In this document: piece after piece, positions 31,201-43,526 of the stretch
How the letters are laid out: each line of letters starts with the position of its first letter
Position numbering within the stretch: position 1 is the first letter of the stretch
Source: Ottelia alismoides
Lineage: Eukaryota > Streptophyta > Magnoliopsida > Alismatales > Hydrocharitaceae
Direction: 5' to 3'
NCBI GenBank assembly: GCA_037367405.1
Contig: JAZKJV010004137.1
Span: forward strand, 1 to 64,000
DNA: 64,000 nucleotides
Made by a program: the position numbers and the translations under genes
The notes under the pieces: model-generated
What the model was told of the DNA's origin: nothing
What the model saw: only the letters and a program-made list of their open reading frames with translations
The model's database searches: none

Positions 31201-34049
31201 CGGGGTCAAGGTCCAAAGTTCATCACATATGAAAACTATATATTCATTATCTACTTTATTATATATAGGTATATAGTAGACAATATCAAACTTATATTTT
31301 ATTAACTCACTCGACTATTGATTTTTTTTATTTATTAGTTTGGCTTGAAGGCTCTTTCTCCTTTTTGTTTTAATCATGGGGGTCATGTAGGGCTACTCCT
31401 CTTTTTTCTTGATCGAGCCAATCTCCCTCATACTACTCGTCTAGCCCTCTTCACAAACTCGTACAATCAATGTTGCATATATAGCCAATGCGATGATCAA
31501 AGACATCAAGAAAGAGGTGACAATTTGGCACCAGATATATGGAAGTGTGGAAAGAGCAACAACGAGAAGCGAAAAAACCATCAAAAATGAGGATTGTTCG
31601 TGACCACTGAAAGACCCCTTGGTTCTAGTAAAAGGATCATAATGATGGGAGCATAAGCTAGATTTGTTTTAAATTTAGCTAGGCAGGTAGAAAAGCCTCT
31701 CAGATAAGAAATGGCAGATGGGAAAATGTATGCTTTTCAAGCCTATAATCTTCTAGTCCTATAAATTCAATATTATGAGAAATTATATATTAAAAAGTTC
31801 CTCAAATATCAACTAGATAATGCAAGAACTGACAAAGACAACTTAAAGTACCATGGTCGACTTGTAGGAAATCAAGGTAGGAGAGAGGCGGGAACAGAGG
31901 TTAGGTTAGATGCTTGGGAAAGTTAAAGATGAATTAGTCCTAGTGACGAGGAAGGTCAAAACAGAGTTTGATATTTTAGTAGTTGTCGAAGCTTATTATA
32001 TAAAAAGTTGTTTCCGAGGGTTGGACTGGGAGATCTTTCCCGGTGTGGTGTATTAGAATGGGTTAATGGCTCCTCTACTTATTAAATATTAATTGGCAGA
32101 CTATAGGTAGTTTTATGGGATGACATCGGAAAGGACACTAGACTTCTTGGGGACTCAATTCAAGTCCTAAGGCTTATTCGAAATGGTGCGGGGACTAAAT
32201 TTCTTATAAGAGTTTCTTGTCAAGGTAAACCAGAGAACTCCAAAAAATATGTGAGAGGTCATGCTACAAGGTAACTGGCTTCATGGGTTAGGTGAAAATC
32301 AGGAATATCATAGAACAAGTCACATACGACTCTAGTATAGTTAAGGATGCCAGATATATAGTTGTAGAGCACAGAGAGAGAGCAAAAGTGAGATGGCATA
32401 CATCTCCTAGTAGAGATCATGGAAGATGAGAAAGAGACATAGTGTTTGCGGCAATTGGGACTGAGAGGAAATACAATAGGCGGTGAGTTGGTGAAACTAT
32501 CTATCTGCATTTATTAACCATATATCAGGGTCCTATAGTGACGTTTCAACTGACACTTAGTTCCTAACGTCAGTTCTGACTGATGCTCTCCTCACTCACC
32601 CACACTCACTCTCGTACCTATCTTACTAGCTGAATCGTGACTATTTATCCCAAGGCCAAGGATAGAAGCTATATAGTACAATATAGTATTGTGTTTTTCC
32701 CCTCTGGTTTAGAAAAGCTTGAACCTATGTGCTTGATTTATAGAAACTATATAAAGGGGTGAAAGAGGAGGTGCATATCTCAAGGGGTATGTCCAAAAAA
32801 GCATGAGTCATGAGAGAGCAGAAGTACAAGCCTCAGGGCAAATGCATAAGCCAGAGAAAGGAGACACATGTCCACCCAGTTGTGGGGTACTGGAGGACAG
32901 TGCAGAAGTGCAAAGACTCTAAGACCATCTCTATCCTACTCTAGTCTTAACCTCCCCTTCTCGACGCTAGATCAGTCGCGCCACAGGATTTCCACTCTCT
33001 CCTGAAAACTAGCCTAGGGTAGGGAAAAGGGGAAGGTTTGGTGAAGGGTTTTGGTAATCTCATTTTATATATTGCATACTCACCTCTATCCCAAAGATGA
33101 TTGAGAATGCCTCAGCCTCCATATTTTTGATTTGATTTTAGTGAGGGATACATCCTCGCACTGAGGGAAGCACCTCATTATATAGAAATTTCGAACAAGT
33201 AGGGATTAGATATTACAACCACCTTCCTAGACACCAATGCATGACCCGGATGATGATCTTTCGAGTCTGCCTTTGTTTCTAGTGCCAGCTGCTAATGCAG
33301 ACCTTCTGATCGTCTAAGACACACTTTTGCTTCCTCAGGTGCTTCCAGTTCGTCCCACCCCTAAGTAATTATATATTCCCTCTAAGTTCAAGTTGCATCC
33401 TTTCACTGAGGTAGGAGAATGAATCATAGACCTACTTTGTTAGCGTTGATCCTACCTTGGTCATACTGTGGATAGTCAGCTAAAGCTATCATCGACCGTT
33501 TACTATACTATTAGAACTATTAGCATTTTTGACGTTCTTTATTATCTATATTCCATTTTGTCGAACTATTATCTGGACTACATGATTGGCTACCCTCACT
33601 CCTCGAAGTAGATCTTTCCTCTTCCCCCTAACTCTAACTATAGCATTGTCCCTAGTTGTCTCATGACTTTTTAGCGGGCCATCCTCCTTTGCATACCCCT
33701 AGACTCTGCCTCTCCTACCAGACCATGCTTGCTTAGAGTTGGTTTTGACCTTCCCTATTCAAAAGTTGTAGGAGAGAGCTCTCTCTTAGTCACTCATGAG
33801 GAACTGCTTTCTTCGACCTATGGACACGTATCGACACTATAAAGCAGGAAAGCGATGGACATCAAGATCCTATATAAAATAAGTGTGCATCCTATTATTT
33901 TTGAATATTTTACCTCACAATGAGATCTATCATTAATGAGACTGGTGCTAAGGGGATATGGGATGATGTAATGAGGATGGTTTTTCTATTTTAGTTAGGA
34001 AAGCTGGTGGAATTCGACTACCATTGCTCAAATTCCATCTCTCTCCATT
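31201..34049. other. Unassigned stretch, no gene recognised
   Basis: About 2.8 kb of mid-GC sequence with short frames only. It may include further mitochondrial intergenic DNA near 31200-31600 and decayed repeat beyond. I could not match any part to a known protein, RNA or to another part of the window. Confidence 0.3.
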
Positions 34050-36123
34050 GCTCAAGTTTTTCAGATTGTTGTCATGACACTTTTGGCAGCCCTCCTTAGC
34101 TCAGTGATATTTATATTTGTTTGATATTTCTTTTTTACTTGTGCTATATGTAATATAACTATTGTGCAATATATATTGTAGCAACCCATATTCTCCTCCT
34201 TCATGCTTTTGGATCCTCCTGATGATCTTCGATGGTCACTGATGGGCTGGCAAAGAAGTTCCAAGTCCCTGTAAGATGCTGAGACCTTTGTGGTAGCCGA
34301 TCAAGCTCGAGATGCTTGAGGTGGAGGAGCCTTGAGTAGCTCTAACGAGGCTCCGGCCATTGGCTACTTGCAGTGTTAGCTCCACAAGTAGCTGAAGAAA
34401 CAGTCCTATATTAGGTGAAAGGGATCTTAATGGAGGGCTAAGGTGAAGTGAAGGAGGTGAGCCCGGATGGCTTCTGATCTTGTGCAAGGATGAGAAGGGG
34501 ATTGAGGTAGATAACTAATGGAGAAGCGGGGACAAGAAGACGACATGTGCACGAAGATGGATGAAAAATGATGGAGGTGCTCGGGTGTCTCTATGATAGA
34601 AAAGAAGTGGGTATAGGTGAGGAAAAAATGAGGAAATATGAAGAAAACTAAAATTGACCTTACCTGGAGAGGGTGATGGTGAACAGAGGGTGAATTGAAG
34701 GTGCAGGAGGTGCCTGGGAGTAGAGTGTGAAGCTTTGGATAGTTTCTCAAGACCTTGACAAGGGGGTCAAGCTCCAACAACCACAAGAGGGAGGAATGTA
34801 ACTTGGTCATGAGACCAAGGATTATAACCGTGCAGAAGCTCCATCTTCTCGCTCAATTCTAGCCGTTGACTGTCACTTAGGACTAGGGTATGATTGGGAG
34901 GTGGCATACGAAAGTGTTGATGGGGTGATATCATCGAGGAGATGGCATATTTTAAGAAGGTCAGAGGTGGTTCCAGGTGGAGTGTGCGTCGAGGTTCAAT
35001 CGACCCTTGTGACCAATAGTCGGGAAGAACATGAAGGCCAGGTGGCACGTGTGGAGGAGGGTAATTAGGTCTATGATGTGGAGGTGGAATGAGGTGGAAA
35101 AGTTGACCGAAGTCATGGGGAAAATAGGGAGAAGAACAACAACTGCGAGTTAGAGCATGCAGGAGAGGGAAGATGGAGGTTGATGATGAAGCATAGCCAT
35201 TGGATTTGGGGATCCAATGACTGGGAAAGATGCACGGGTTTATGGCTCTGATGAGATCTGATGATGTCATCAAACGGTGGGGAAGCATGATGCATATGGA
35301 TGGATGAAATTGAATCCATCAGGAGGATCCAACAGGGGGAAAATGAGGCGGGTGGAGAACAAAGTCTGGGCCACGTAGGAGACTATGGATGCACTATGTC
35401 ATCCAATGGGAAAATAGAAAAGAAGAAAACAAAGAAAAACAAAAATAACATATTTACATGCTTCAACTCAAAAAATGTTCAACATGAAAGTTGTAGATCA
35501 TTTTGAGATCTACAACTTTCATGTAGAACTCAAAATGAAAATATAACTTATATACAGTATAAAATTTTTGCAAGTATTTTTAAGTAATTAAACATATTTC
35601 TATTAATTTCTTTCTTATTTTTTTTGTATTTTTTATTTATAAATAATTACAAAACAAAAATGTACAATGTTAAATTACTTTTATTATATTTTTAATAATA
35701 ATAGGACATAAGAAATAAAGGCACAATAATAGATTTATTTTTGTACATATAATTAGGGTTAATTATATACAATGGGTTAGGTGTTAATGTAAATGAATTA
35801 ACGATAAATGTTATTGATTAGGATAAGTAAGAGGGATAATAAATGAAATGGTTTTTATCAGATGTGCCCCTCTTTGATATTATAATATCGATTATGCCCC
35901 TACCTTTTTTGAAGTATCATTTTACCCCTACCTTCTTGCAAATTTCACAGTTCTACCCGTTGTAATATCGATTATGGGCAGAACTGTGAATTTTACAAGA
36001 AGGTAGGGGCATGCTTGATATTTCAAAAAAGGGAGGGGTATAACTGATATTGCAACATCTCTGAGGGGCACAACTGATAAAACCCTAAAATGAAATATAT
36101 GATGATAAATCATAGATTTATCA
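34050..36123 (-). repeat. Element 2 3' LTR (left edge uncertain)
   Basis: Ends catagatttatca next to the polypurine tract. The last 700 bases parallel the LTR of Element 4 (61.5-61.99 kb), sharing atctacaactttcatgt (35507 versus 61637) and aattatatacaa. The long minus-strand frames at 34236-35288 (His- and Pro-rich, for example PPPHHRPNYPPPHVPP) arise from GC-richer LTR sequence and match no known protein. A fold-back element lies inside at 35850-36087. Confidence 0.6.
35850..36087. mobile_element. Fold-back MITE with 9-base target duplication
   Basis: A nearly complete inverted repeat of about 238 bases. Terminal sequences are ggtttttatcag and, on the other strand, tagggttttatcag, each followed by tgtgcccctc. 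Further pairs are tatgcccctacc with gggaggggtata, ccctaccttcttg with caagaaggtagggg, and cacagttctaccc with gggcagaactgtg. The 9-base sequence aaatgaaat flanks it at 35841-35849 and 36088-36096, as expected for Mutator-type transposition. There is no coding capacity; it would be mobilised in trans. Confidence 0.8.
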
Positions 36124-36137
36124 CCCCCATATACTTA
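36124..36137 (-). promoter_or_regulatory. Element 2 polypurine tract
   Basis: Minus strand taagtatatggggg directly before the LTR start tgataaatctatg. Equivalent sites are seen at 61995-62008 and, altered, at 13210-13225. Confidence 0.75.
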
Positions 36138-37739
36138 AACCTTCCTCATCCTCAAGCAAATAAATAATGAATAAGTTAGTTGATTTCCCGATTGTACATG
36201 TGAATAAACAAGACTTGATCAATCCAGAACTCCTGATTTTAGAGATCCTAAAATTCCAAGTTGAACCCAATCTAACTCAAAAGGAACTCAACTTTCTTTT
36301 TCGTCAGACTCTCTATGTATATATAGCATAAGGATATCACATTTAGTGTAGACTGCATTTATAAGAGTATAGTCGAGAAGCCACCCAAGCTTCCAGTCCA
36401 AAAGACTCTCCTAAGGACCCAATCCTCAACACTAGGAAATAAATCATTTATTGCATCCAATCCATCGTCTCTTTAGTTATCATACTTAAAAGTGAAGATG
36501 GAAGGCCAATTGATGGAGGTCATAGGTTGGTGTCTTTTCTACTCTCCCTCTCATTGGAACAAGGATCCTCTCAAGTGCCTTATCAACTCAACACATGTAT
36601 ATTTTTGGTGTTTTATCAATGTGGTGTCTATCAAGAGAGTGTTGAGTCATCTGCACTTGTTTTCCTGGTAATGCACTAGGATGTGTCCCTTTTGAGTATT
36701 TATTATACCTTTGACACCTAGATTTGTATCACTATATGATGCAGAGCCCTTTTTGGGTGATAGCCCAACTCATAAAAGCCTATAATGGTGGTCCAAGTGG
36801 ACACTTTGAAAGGTTAGGAGCGCTCGTCTTTGGTGGAAGCTCTTTTGAATGTATCTTTATAGTGTAAGCACTTTTCTTTCTCTTTCTCTTTGTTTTCTTT
36901 TATTTTTGGCTAGATCCATTGCTTTAACCAAGTTGGCGCACACTGATCAACATTATTTAATTTAATTTCATCACAAACTGGCATTTTGGTAAATATCAAG
37001 AAATTTTCCAAGAACTTGTTCTCATACTGGCTAGAGTTGTTGACTCTCAAGTTTCATGAAGCCTTCATCTATTTTATCACATCCCTTGGCATCATAAAAT
37101 CAGGTCCAAACTCAAATACCTCATCCCAATTCCTCAAGTGAAACCTCAACTCATGGCATCATAACTGCAGTCATGCATGTGAGGTGTTGTTCATATTCTT
37201 AAGGTAGAGACTAAGTATGCTAGATAGCACATATATCTTTCAAACTAGGGAAATGTGAATAATTCAGTCATAGACCCTAATGACTAAGGTTGATTAACTC
37301 TGAACTATAAGACCTTATAACCCAAGGGTTCTAAATTCACAAGTCGTGTGTGAATGTGTAAGTATCAGGGATCAAACCAACTTATTAGTTAGTTATTTAG
37401 GTGAATTATTTTTTTATTAGGTATATATAACTGAATGTGTCAAAATAAAAAATACCTTGTTCAAAACAATTAGCAAAATATTTGTGGAGATCATATGCAA
37501 ATAGAAACATTTTCCAAAATTTTACAAATAATTTTTACAAATAATTCAAAATCTCCATACCCATAGCCCAGAATAATAGGTAAAACATGTGAAAGTGTGA
37601 GCTATGTATAAATTATATATGCAAAATGTACGCACACCCACCTATACATAGCTTGTGCCATGGCACAATGTAGAATGAAAGACAATTCTCATACTAATCA
37701 TAAAGAGGATGAAAATATGAGGAGAGAAACTAGTACGAC
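36138..37739 (-). other. Element 2 3' spacer
   Basis: Non-coding; matches 62009-63480 in phrase order (aattaaccagact-type stretches, ctctttagtt, gatggaaggccaa at 36499 and 62388, tttcttttctttgttttggct near 36890 and 62770). Contains a short ttttacaaat tract at 37510-37545. No frame of interest. Confidence 0.6.
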
Positions 37740-37990
37740 CTCCCCCCCCATACTTAGGCTTTAAATAAACTAAGTGTAGGATAGAATCACTAAGAAATAG
37801 GGTACACAAGAATAGAAGATAAAAGAACGATTGCCCCCTATACTTAGGTCGAAAATAGCCTAAGTATGAAGAATGTATGGACAAAGGGAAGGTGTCGAGG
37901 CAATGACTTAGAGATCGAAAAGGATCTACAGATAAGAGTTGGGGTTCTCCCTATACTTAGGCTTTAAATAGCCTTAATAAGGGGTGAGTA
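37740..37990 (-). repeat. Element 2 hairpin row
   Basis: Three copies: ccatacttaggctttaaataaactaagtgtagg-type at 37748-37780, ccctatacttagg...cctaagtatg at 37837-37868 (arms of ten bases around a ten-base loop) and ccctatacttaggctttaaa at 37949-37985. Each C-run gives a G-run in element orientation. Confidence 0.65.
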
Positions 37991-38196
37991 TCTATATAAA
38001 AGGGATCTTAAACTATAAACAAAGGAACGAATCAAGTTTGTTTAAGTAAAAAAAGAATCGTTGAATCTTCTCAGCTGTTGAGTTTGTATGTTGCATCTTC
38101 ATGGAGAGTGGTATGAAGTAACTCCATGGTAGTTGCTCTACATGAAGTCAACAACCTCAACTAGGACCAATTGTTCTTTGGAATCGACGAAGTGCT

Positions 38197-39110
38197 TCAA
38201 CAATTGTCCATTAACCAGAAAGGAGCATGTACCATATGTGAGATTGCTATCTCTACACTTTCGTTGATGTGCACTTCCTTAACTATGTAGGGACCCGTCC
38301 ATTTACATTTGAGCTTCCCATGCAAAATCTTCAACTTGGCGTTAAACAACCACGTTGTTTGTCCCGGGACAAAGTTCTTGCACCTAATGTGCATATCTTT
38401 CCACTTCTTAACTTTTTCCTTATAGATTAAACTATTGTCATATGCCTGGTTTCTGATTTCAACGAGCTTGTTCAAGTTCAAGTCACGACAAAGCTTCCAT
38501 AGGTGACAACTCCAATTCACTTGAATAATTACCGTTTCTTATATGTGAATTAATTTCAGGGGAAAATGGCATGGAATGCCATAGATCATCTGGAAAGGTG
38601 AAGTACCAAGTGGAATTTTGTAGGTTGTCCTACATGTCCATAGAACTTGGTCCAATAGTTGGGATCAATTCTTCCTATCAGGATGAACCAACTTTTAAAG
38701 AATGCTCTTCAACTCTCTGTTTGAAGCCTCTACCATGTCGTTCCACTATGGGTGGTAAGAACTAGTAATTCTATGCTCAAATCCAAAGTCCTTATCTAAT
38801 AATCTAACATCTCGGTTTACAAAGTGGCGACCCCCATTAGAAATCAAGACTTTTGGGACCTCGAACCAGTCAATAATATTATCATTCACAAACTTACAGA
38901 CAGTCTTGCTATATGTGGATTGGGTTGGGATAGCCCCCACCCACCTAAACAAGGGGTAAAGTGCCAACAAGATGTACTCATGTCCTTGGTTGTTGGAAAA
39001 GGGATCCATAAAGTCTATGCCACATCATCAAAAATATCAAAGAAAATCACCGGTTGCATGGGCATCTCATATTTGTATCCAACAGTCCCTCCCATCCTTT
39101 GACAAATTGG
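38197..39110 (-). pseudogene. Element 2 integrase
   Basis: Minus-strand core: MDPFSNNQGHEYILLALYPL (first catalytic Asp), RWVGAIPTQS, KVLISNGGRHFVNRDVRLL, where the usual Ser-Asp-Gly-Gly has become Ser-Asn-Gly-Gly so the second catalytic Asp is lost, and ITSSYHP. After frame changes the C-terminal part reads LNKLVEIRNQAYDNSLIYKE, HIRCKNFVPGQTTWLFNAKL and GKLKCKWTGPYIVKEV (38520-38250), the standard Athila integrase C-terminal segment. Inactive by sequence. Confidence 0.8.
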
Positions 39111-39440
39111 TCACGCCTATGCAAAATCATAGGCATCTCTAAACAGGGTTAGCCAACAAAATCCACATTGGAGTACCTTGTGTGTGGTTCTCTTCCTTAA
39201 ATAGTGCCCTCCATCTTCAAGTAAATAACAATGCATAAGGACACTCCAGTATTCCTCATAAGGAATATACTTCCTTCAAACACAATCCATCCATTCGAAG
39301 AAATGGAACTGATCCTCCCAGTGGTATCTCCTCAAATCCAACTTAAGTCGGCCAATAATGCTCTGTGTCCAACCTCAGGGAACCTACTTGGAGACAAGGT
39401 AGTTCACCATGTTGGCATACTATGGGAGTGAGTCAATAAC
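39111..39440 (-). pseudogene. Element 2 integrase zinc-finger and linker region
   Basis: Between RNase H and integrase core. Degraded minus-strand translation corresponds to the SLP.YANMVNYLVSK stretch (39430-39370) and the segment WEDQFHFFEWMD (about 39300). His and Cys residues of the zinc finger cannot all be placed because of frame changes. Confidence 0.55.
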
Positions 39441-39449
39441 ACAAATTGA

Positions 39450-40020
39450 CTCATATGGGAAGGTCTCCCTATTCAGCTTAGTGTCAGGAGAATCCTTCAG
39501 CTCAATTCGAGAAAGATGATCAGCCACAACATTCTTCACTCCAGGTTTATCATTAATTTCCACATCAAACTCTTGGAGTAGCAAAATCAACCTAAGAAGT
39601 CGCATCTTCATGTCCTTTTTTCCATTAAGTAATGAGTTGTTGTGTCATAAGTGAATATTATCAGCTTAAAGCCCAAAACATAAGACCTAATCTTCTCGAG
39701 TGTCCATACTACTATGAGCATTTCCTTTTCGGTCATGGTATAGTTCTTCTATGCTGGATCCAAAACTTTACTCACATAATGGATTGCAAACAGAATCCTT
39801 TCTTGCCTCTGACCTAACATAGCTTATGTGAAAAAATCTGACACATCAATCGTGATCTGAAAGGAAAGAGACCAGTCAGAAGCTTGTAAGATTGGCGAAT
39901 CACAAATTTTCCTCTTCAAGAGCTCAAAGGCCTCTATATACTTGTGATATACAATGAAATCAGTGTCTTTTCCTAAGAGCTCTGTTAGTGGGCATGAAAT
40001 CTTCGAAAAAATATTGAATG
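39450..40020 (-). pseudogene. Element 2 RNase H domain
   Basis: Minus-strand translation GQRQERILFAIHYVSKVLDP (39820-39760), KNYTMTEKEMLIVVWTLEKI, RSYVLGFKLIIFTYDTTTHY (normally YTD) and then, after a frame change, LLRLILLLQEFDVEINDKPG and NVVADHLSRIELKD (39611-39480). A stop separates the first two pieces. The Glu of EKE is present; the Asp position in FTYD is shifted. Confidence 0.8.
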
Positions 40021-40039
40021 AATCTTATATAAAATCCAA

Positions 40040-41185
40040 AATGCCCCAAGAATGACCTTGCTGACTTACATTGGTTGGTGCATCAAGTTTCTTGATCACA
40101 TCCCCCTTGACAGGGTCAAACTCCATTCCTATTTGGAGATGACGTACCCCAACATGATACTCTTCATAACCATAAAATATAATTTCTCCTGGGGGAGTAC
40201 TAGATGGACCTTCCTACACCTATGAAGGACTCGGTCCAAGTTTACTAAATATGTATCAAAAGAATCACCATGGACTGAGAATTCATCCATGAAGACCTCT
40301 AAGATATTTCCCACCATTTCGGCAAATACAGTGATCATGCACTGCTGAAATGTACCTGGGGCATTGTAGAGCCCAAATAACATGTGTCTGAATGGGTAAG
40401 TGTCAAATGGACATGTGGATGTGGTCTTTTACTAGTCCTCAGGGGCAATGTCTACTTGATTGTAGCCCGAGTTGGTATCAAAAACATAAGAATAATTTCC
40501 TTACGAGTTCTTTCCAAAATCTAATCGATGAACGGTAAGGGAAGGTGTTCTTTCTTGGTCGCGACATTCAAGCACCTTTAATCTACACAGATGTTCCATG
40601 ACGTGGGTACTCATGTCGCGATCTCTACCCCTCCTCGTTGGCGATCATCTGAATTCCTGACTTCTTCGGGACAACATGAAGTGGGGCCACCCACTTGGAG
40701 TCAAAAATGAGGTATATGAATCCTACTTTACACCGCTTCTCGATTTCTTTCTTTACTACTTCATGTAGATTAGGGTTGACTCTCCTCTGGAACTCACAGG
40801 AAGGTCTCACATTATCCTCAATAAATATGTAATGTGAGCAGAGAATGGGGTTAATCCCCATGAGATCTGACACCATCCAGCCTATGGACTTGTGGTTATT
40901 TTCTAAGACATCTAAGAGCCTAGACACATGTTCTAAGGCCAGGTCAGAACTATTAATGACATGAAAATATTGGGGTCCTATAAGAAAGGCATACTTCAGT
41001 GTAGGAGGGAGTGGTTTCAGTTCTAACAATATTGAGTCATCAAACAAGTCTAGTTGAACAAACTCTAACTCTTGTTCCGTGTTGCATGAAGGTAGGTTCA
41101 ATTGTACGACACTTGCCACCAACTCTGTAGTGTGGGGTGTCGTATCGCCAATGGAATACGTTAGTTCAACAATGCCACGTCCCAC
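40040..41185 (-). pseudogene. Element 2 reverse transcriptase
   Basis: Upstream frame (41185-40625) holds the linker and N-terminal RT: SIGWMVSDLMGINPILCSHY, EKRCKVGFIYLIFDSKWVAP and HVVPKKSGIQMIANEEG. Later, MLFGLYNAPGTFQQCMITVF and EVFMDEFSVHGDSFDTYLVN (40383-40270) carry the catalytic box as Met-Asp-Glu instead of Met-Asp-Asp. Stops and frameshifts lie between. Thumb sequence extends to about 40040. Confidence 0.8.
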
Positions 41186-41589
41186 TTGTCATCTATGTCC
41201 CTTGATCATTACAAAGAAGATGGAACCGACGGATCCGAAGGGTTCTCTGAGTCACCAAGGGAATAGAGGGATGCATCTCTCAAGATATCTAGCAACACCT
41301 GGAAAACTGCATTGTGCACAACATCCTCTCCATATAAGAAGATCTCGCTCTACGATGCTAGAGTCTGTCTCCAAATCCCAACTGTGTTGATCACTTTGCA
41401 ATATGCCTTTGAAGAAGAGTACTCTATGTTGGTCTCTGAGTCAGGTCACTGTCATTTCATCTGCTTCATCTTAAGTTCCACTTCTTCGTTTGGGGAACGA
41501 AACTTCATCTTTCCTCTATGATAATCGAATGAGGAATTGGAAGTCCTAAGGAATGGCTACCCACTAAAGATATGAGATTCTATCCAATC

Positions 41590-41850
41590 ATTGAGGATCT
41601 CTATATCAAGGACTGTAAAAGTCCACTTTATAGTCTTATACCTCAATCGAGATAACAACATTCTTCACTTCTCCCTTAGGTCTCTTCATTGACTTGTTGG
41701 CAAATCAAAGTAATGTTATTGATTTGCAAGGTTATCCTGACTCCAACTTCTCATATAAAGCTAAGGGTAGAAGATTAATAGAAGAACTGTTATCTAGGAG
41801 AGTGTGTGCAAACACAATGTCATCAATATGATCTCCACATAGTGAGCACC
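41590..41850 (-). pseudogene. Element 2 aspartic protease
   Basis: Minus-strand translation AHTLLDNSSSINLLPLALYE (near 41815-41760) matches LLDSGSSINLMP of Element 1 but with Asn-Ser in place of Ser-Gly at the active site; then, after a stop, FANKSMKRPKGEVKNVVIS follows. The altered triad and stops suggest no activity. Confidence 0.7.
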
Positions 41851-41967
41851 CATGTCTCTCTTCTTCCTTAGCAATTGCTGATTCTTGAGATAAAAGACAG
41901 TGGCTACTGATAAGAAGTGAGTATTCACATAATTGTTTAGTTTCTTCATTCTAACCCTATTAGGTGT

Positions 41968-43526
41968 TCATCGCACGTTAAGGTACATATAAAATGCATG
42001 ATAGCTAGCAACGTACTCATCAAATGACACTTTAACCATGATATTATTTCTACAGAACCGTGCCATTTCTAGATCATTTTTTTGAATCTTCTTAATGTTG
42101 TGCTTTCCTATCGTAAGAGCACGTGGGAAAGGGATAGAAGCAAGAGAAATAGAAGATGAAGAATCCGAATTATAAACTGAAAAACCACTCTTTGCATTAA
42201 CATAAATAGAATTATTCATACATGAATCTTTTAAATGCAACTTGGAATTTAAAACTGAATTGTTTGCTATAGGTTAGGGTATAGCTACTGAAGGTATATC
42301 CTCTTCAATTGGAGTACAAGGTCCTCCATAGACTTGAAAGGGTCTCCTCGTTGATGTTGTTGTTGTGCTCGTGTCCTCCTCCTCCTCTCTGTCCCCTAAG
42401 TAGATATCCTCATCCTCTGTTGAAGGGGATGCTAAGCGTGATGCCTCTCCTCCTCGTCCTCTAAAGTCTCCTCAGGTAAAGCCTCATAGGAGACCCTCTC
42501 CACATACCTTGCCTAGTCAGGTACAACCATGGTCCTTCCGCTCCTGAGTGACATATTATTAATATCATCACATGAAAGAATCTCATGCTGAGATCTAAGT
42601 CAATATGAGTAGTATACCTGAAAAAACAGATATTATGACTATGACTTATTCAGCCTATTGGGGTCCGCCTGAACCTGGGCGGGAATGGAGGTCGAAGGTG
42701 CTGACTACTCATCTTGCCATCTGGAGAAACGGTTGATGCATACCCACATGTCCTGAATCTCGTTCTGGTAGGTACAAAGCTCCTCAAGAATCTGACACTG
42801 GAAGTCAGTGGGTCCTGATGAAGAGATCTACTGATGAGATGAGGGATATAGTGAAGACTGGCTCTAATGGCCTTGATATTGATGTTGTCACTATTGTAGG
42901 TGATGTTGGTAGTGCATGCCCTGTTGGCCCGCTTGGTATGTCTGCTGACGATCGTATTGTTGTTGTTGCCTCTACTAGTGGGGATGGTAAGATCCAGGGC
43001 TATGCTATACTAGAAGAGGTGTTGGGGTGAATGCAGTGTTGTAGAAGGTCAGGGAACGGAGGTAAGACTGACGATCCCCCGTACTTCCCTGCCTAGCAGG
43101 GTCTTGGGTGTACCACACAACGTTCACCTCTCACACCTAGGGAGGTTACTCCATACCTATCTCGATAGATGATAGCTTATGCTAGTAAGATTGGAAGAAT
43201 GATTGGTTCACTATCCAAGGCTGGGGTGGCCCTATCATCGGTTGCTCATGTACATGGCGTACTCGAAAAACAAGAGCAGCAGATGCAGTCATGGCAGGTG
43301 TCTTTATCTTGGATACCCTCTCAAACAACTCTTCCATCTGCTTCGGGAGTTTGGATATGCTTTCAAGATCATTCATCCTCTTATTGATCTTCTCAACTAA
43401 TGTCAGCTTATCGGCAATGATCCCCATGTTGGGAATCACATCCTCGCTGAGATCGACTACATCCTTCTTCCCCCCACCAGATAACAATGTGATGGGGGAC
43501 TTTGTATACGCCATGTTGGTGGTCTA
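41968..43526 (-). pseudogene. Element 2 gag, C-terminal part
   Basis: The frame from 43514 starts MAYTKSPITLLSGGGKKDVV and contains PNMGIIADKLTLVEKINKRM and KLPKQMEELFERVSKIK, matching PNMGIISDKLTMVGWIEKKV and LPRQMAEVAEKVSKIK in Element 3 (52820-52970). This is the region just after the conserved gag domain, so everything upstream is missing where Element 3 begins. A further frame at 42240-41968 (MHLKDSCMNNSIYVNAKSGF) lies before protease and holds PFPRALTIGKHN, like the gag-protease linker of Athila elements. Confidence 0.65.

Larger units (their letters stand above)
34050..43526 (-). mobile_element. Element 2: Athila-type Ty3/gypsy retrotransposon, 5' end missing
   Basis: Minus-strand element with, in element order, partial gag (43526-41970), protease (about 41830-41600), RT, RNase H, integrase (to 38197), a 2.1-kb 3' spacer with hairpins, polypurine tract (36137-36124) and 3' LTR (36123 to about 34050). 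Its gag and everything upstream is cut at 43527, where the LTR of Element 3 begins in opposite orientation. Left LTR edge is not resolved; the AT-rich end block seen in related LTRs seems missing. All domains have stops or frameshifts. Confidence 0.75.

Noticed and set aside
34427..35288. Minus-strand frames of 127 and 173 codons, His/Pro/Ser-rich
   Set aside because: They lie in the GC-richer block of an LTR, overlap one another and match no known family; the equivalent region of Element 4 does not keep the frame.
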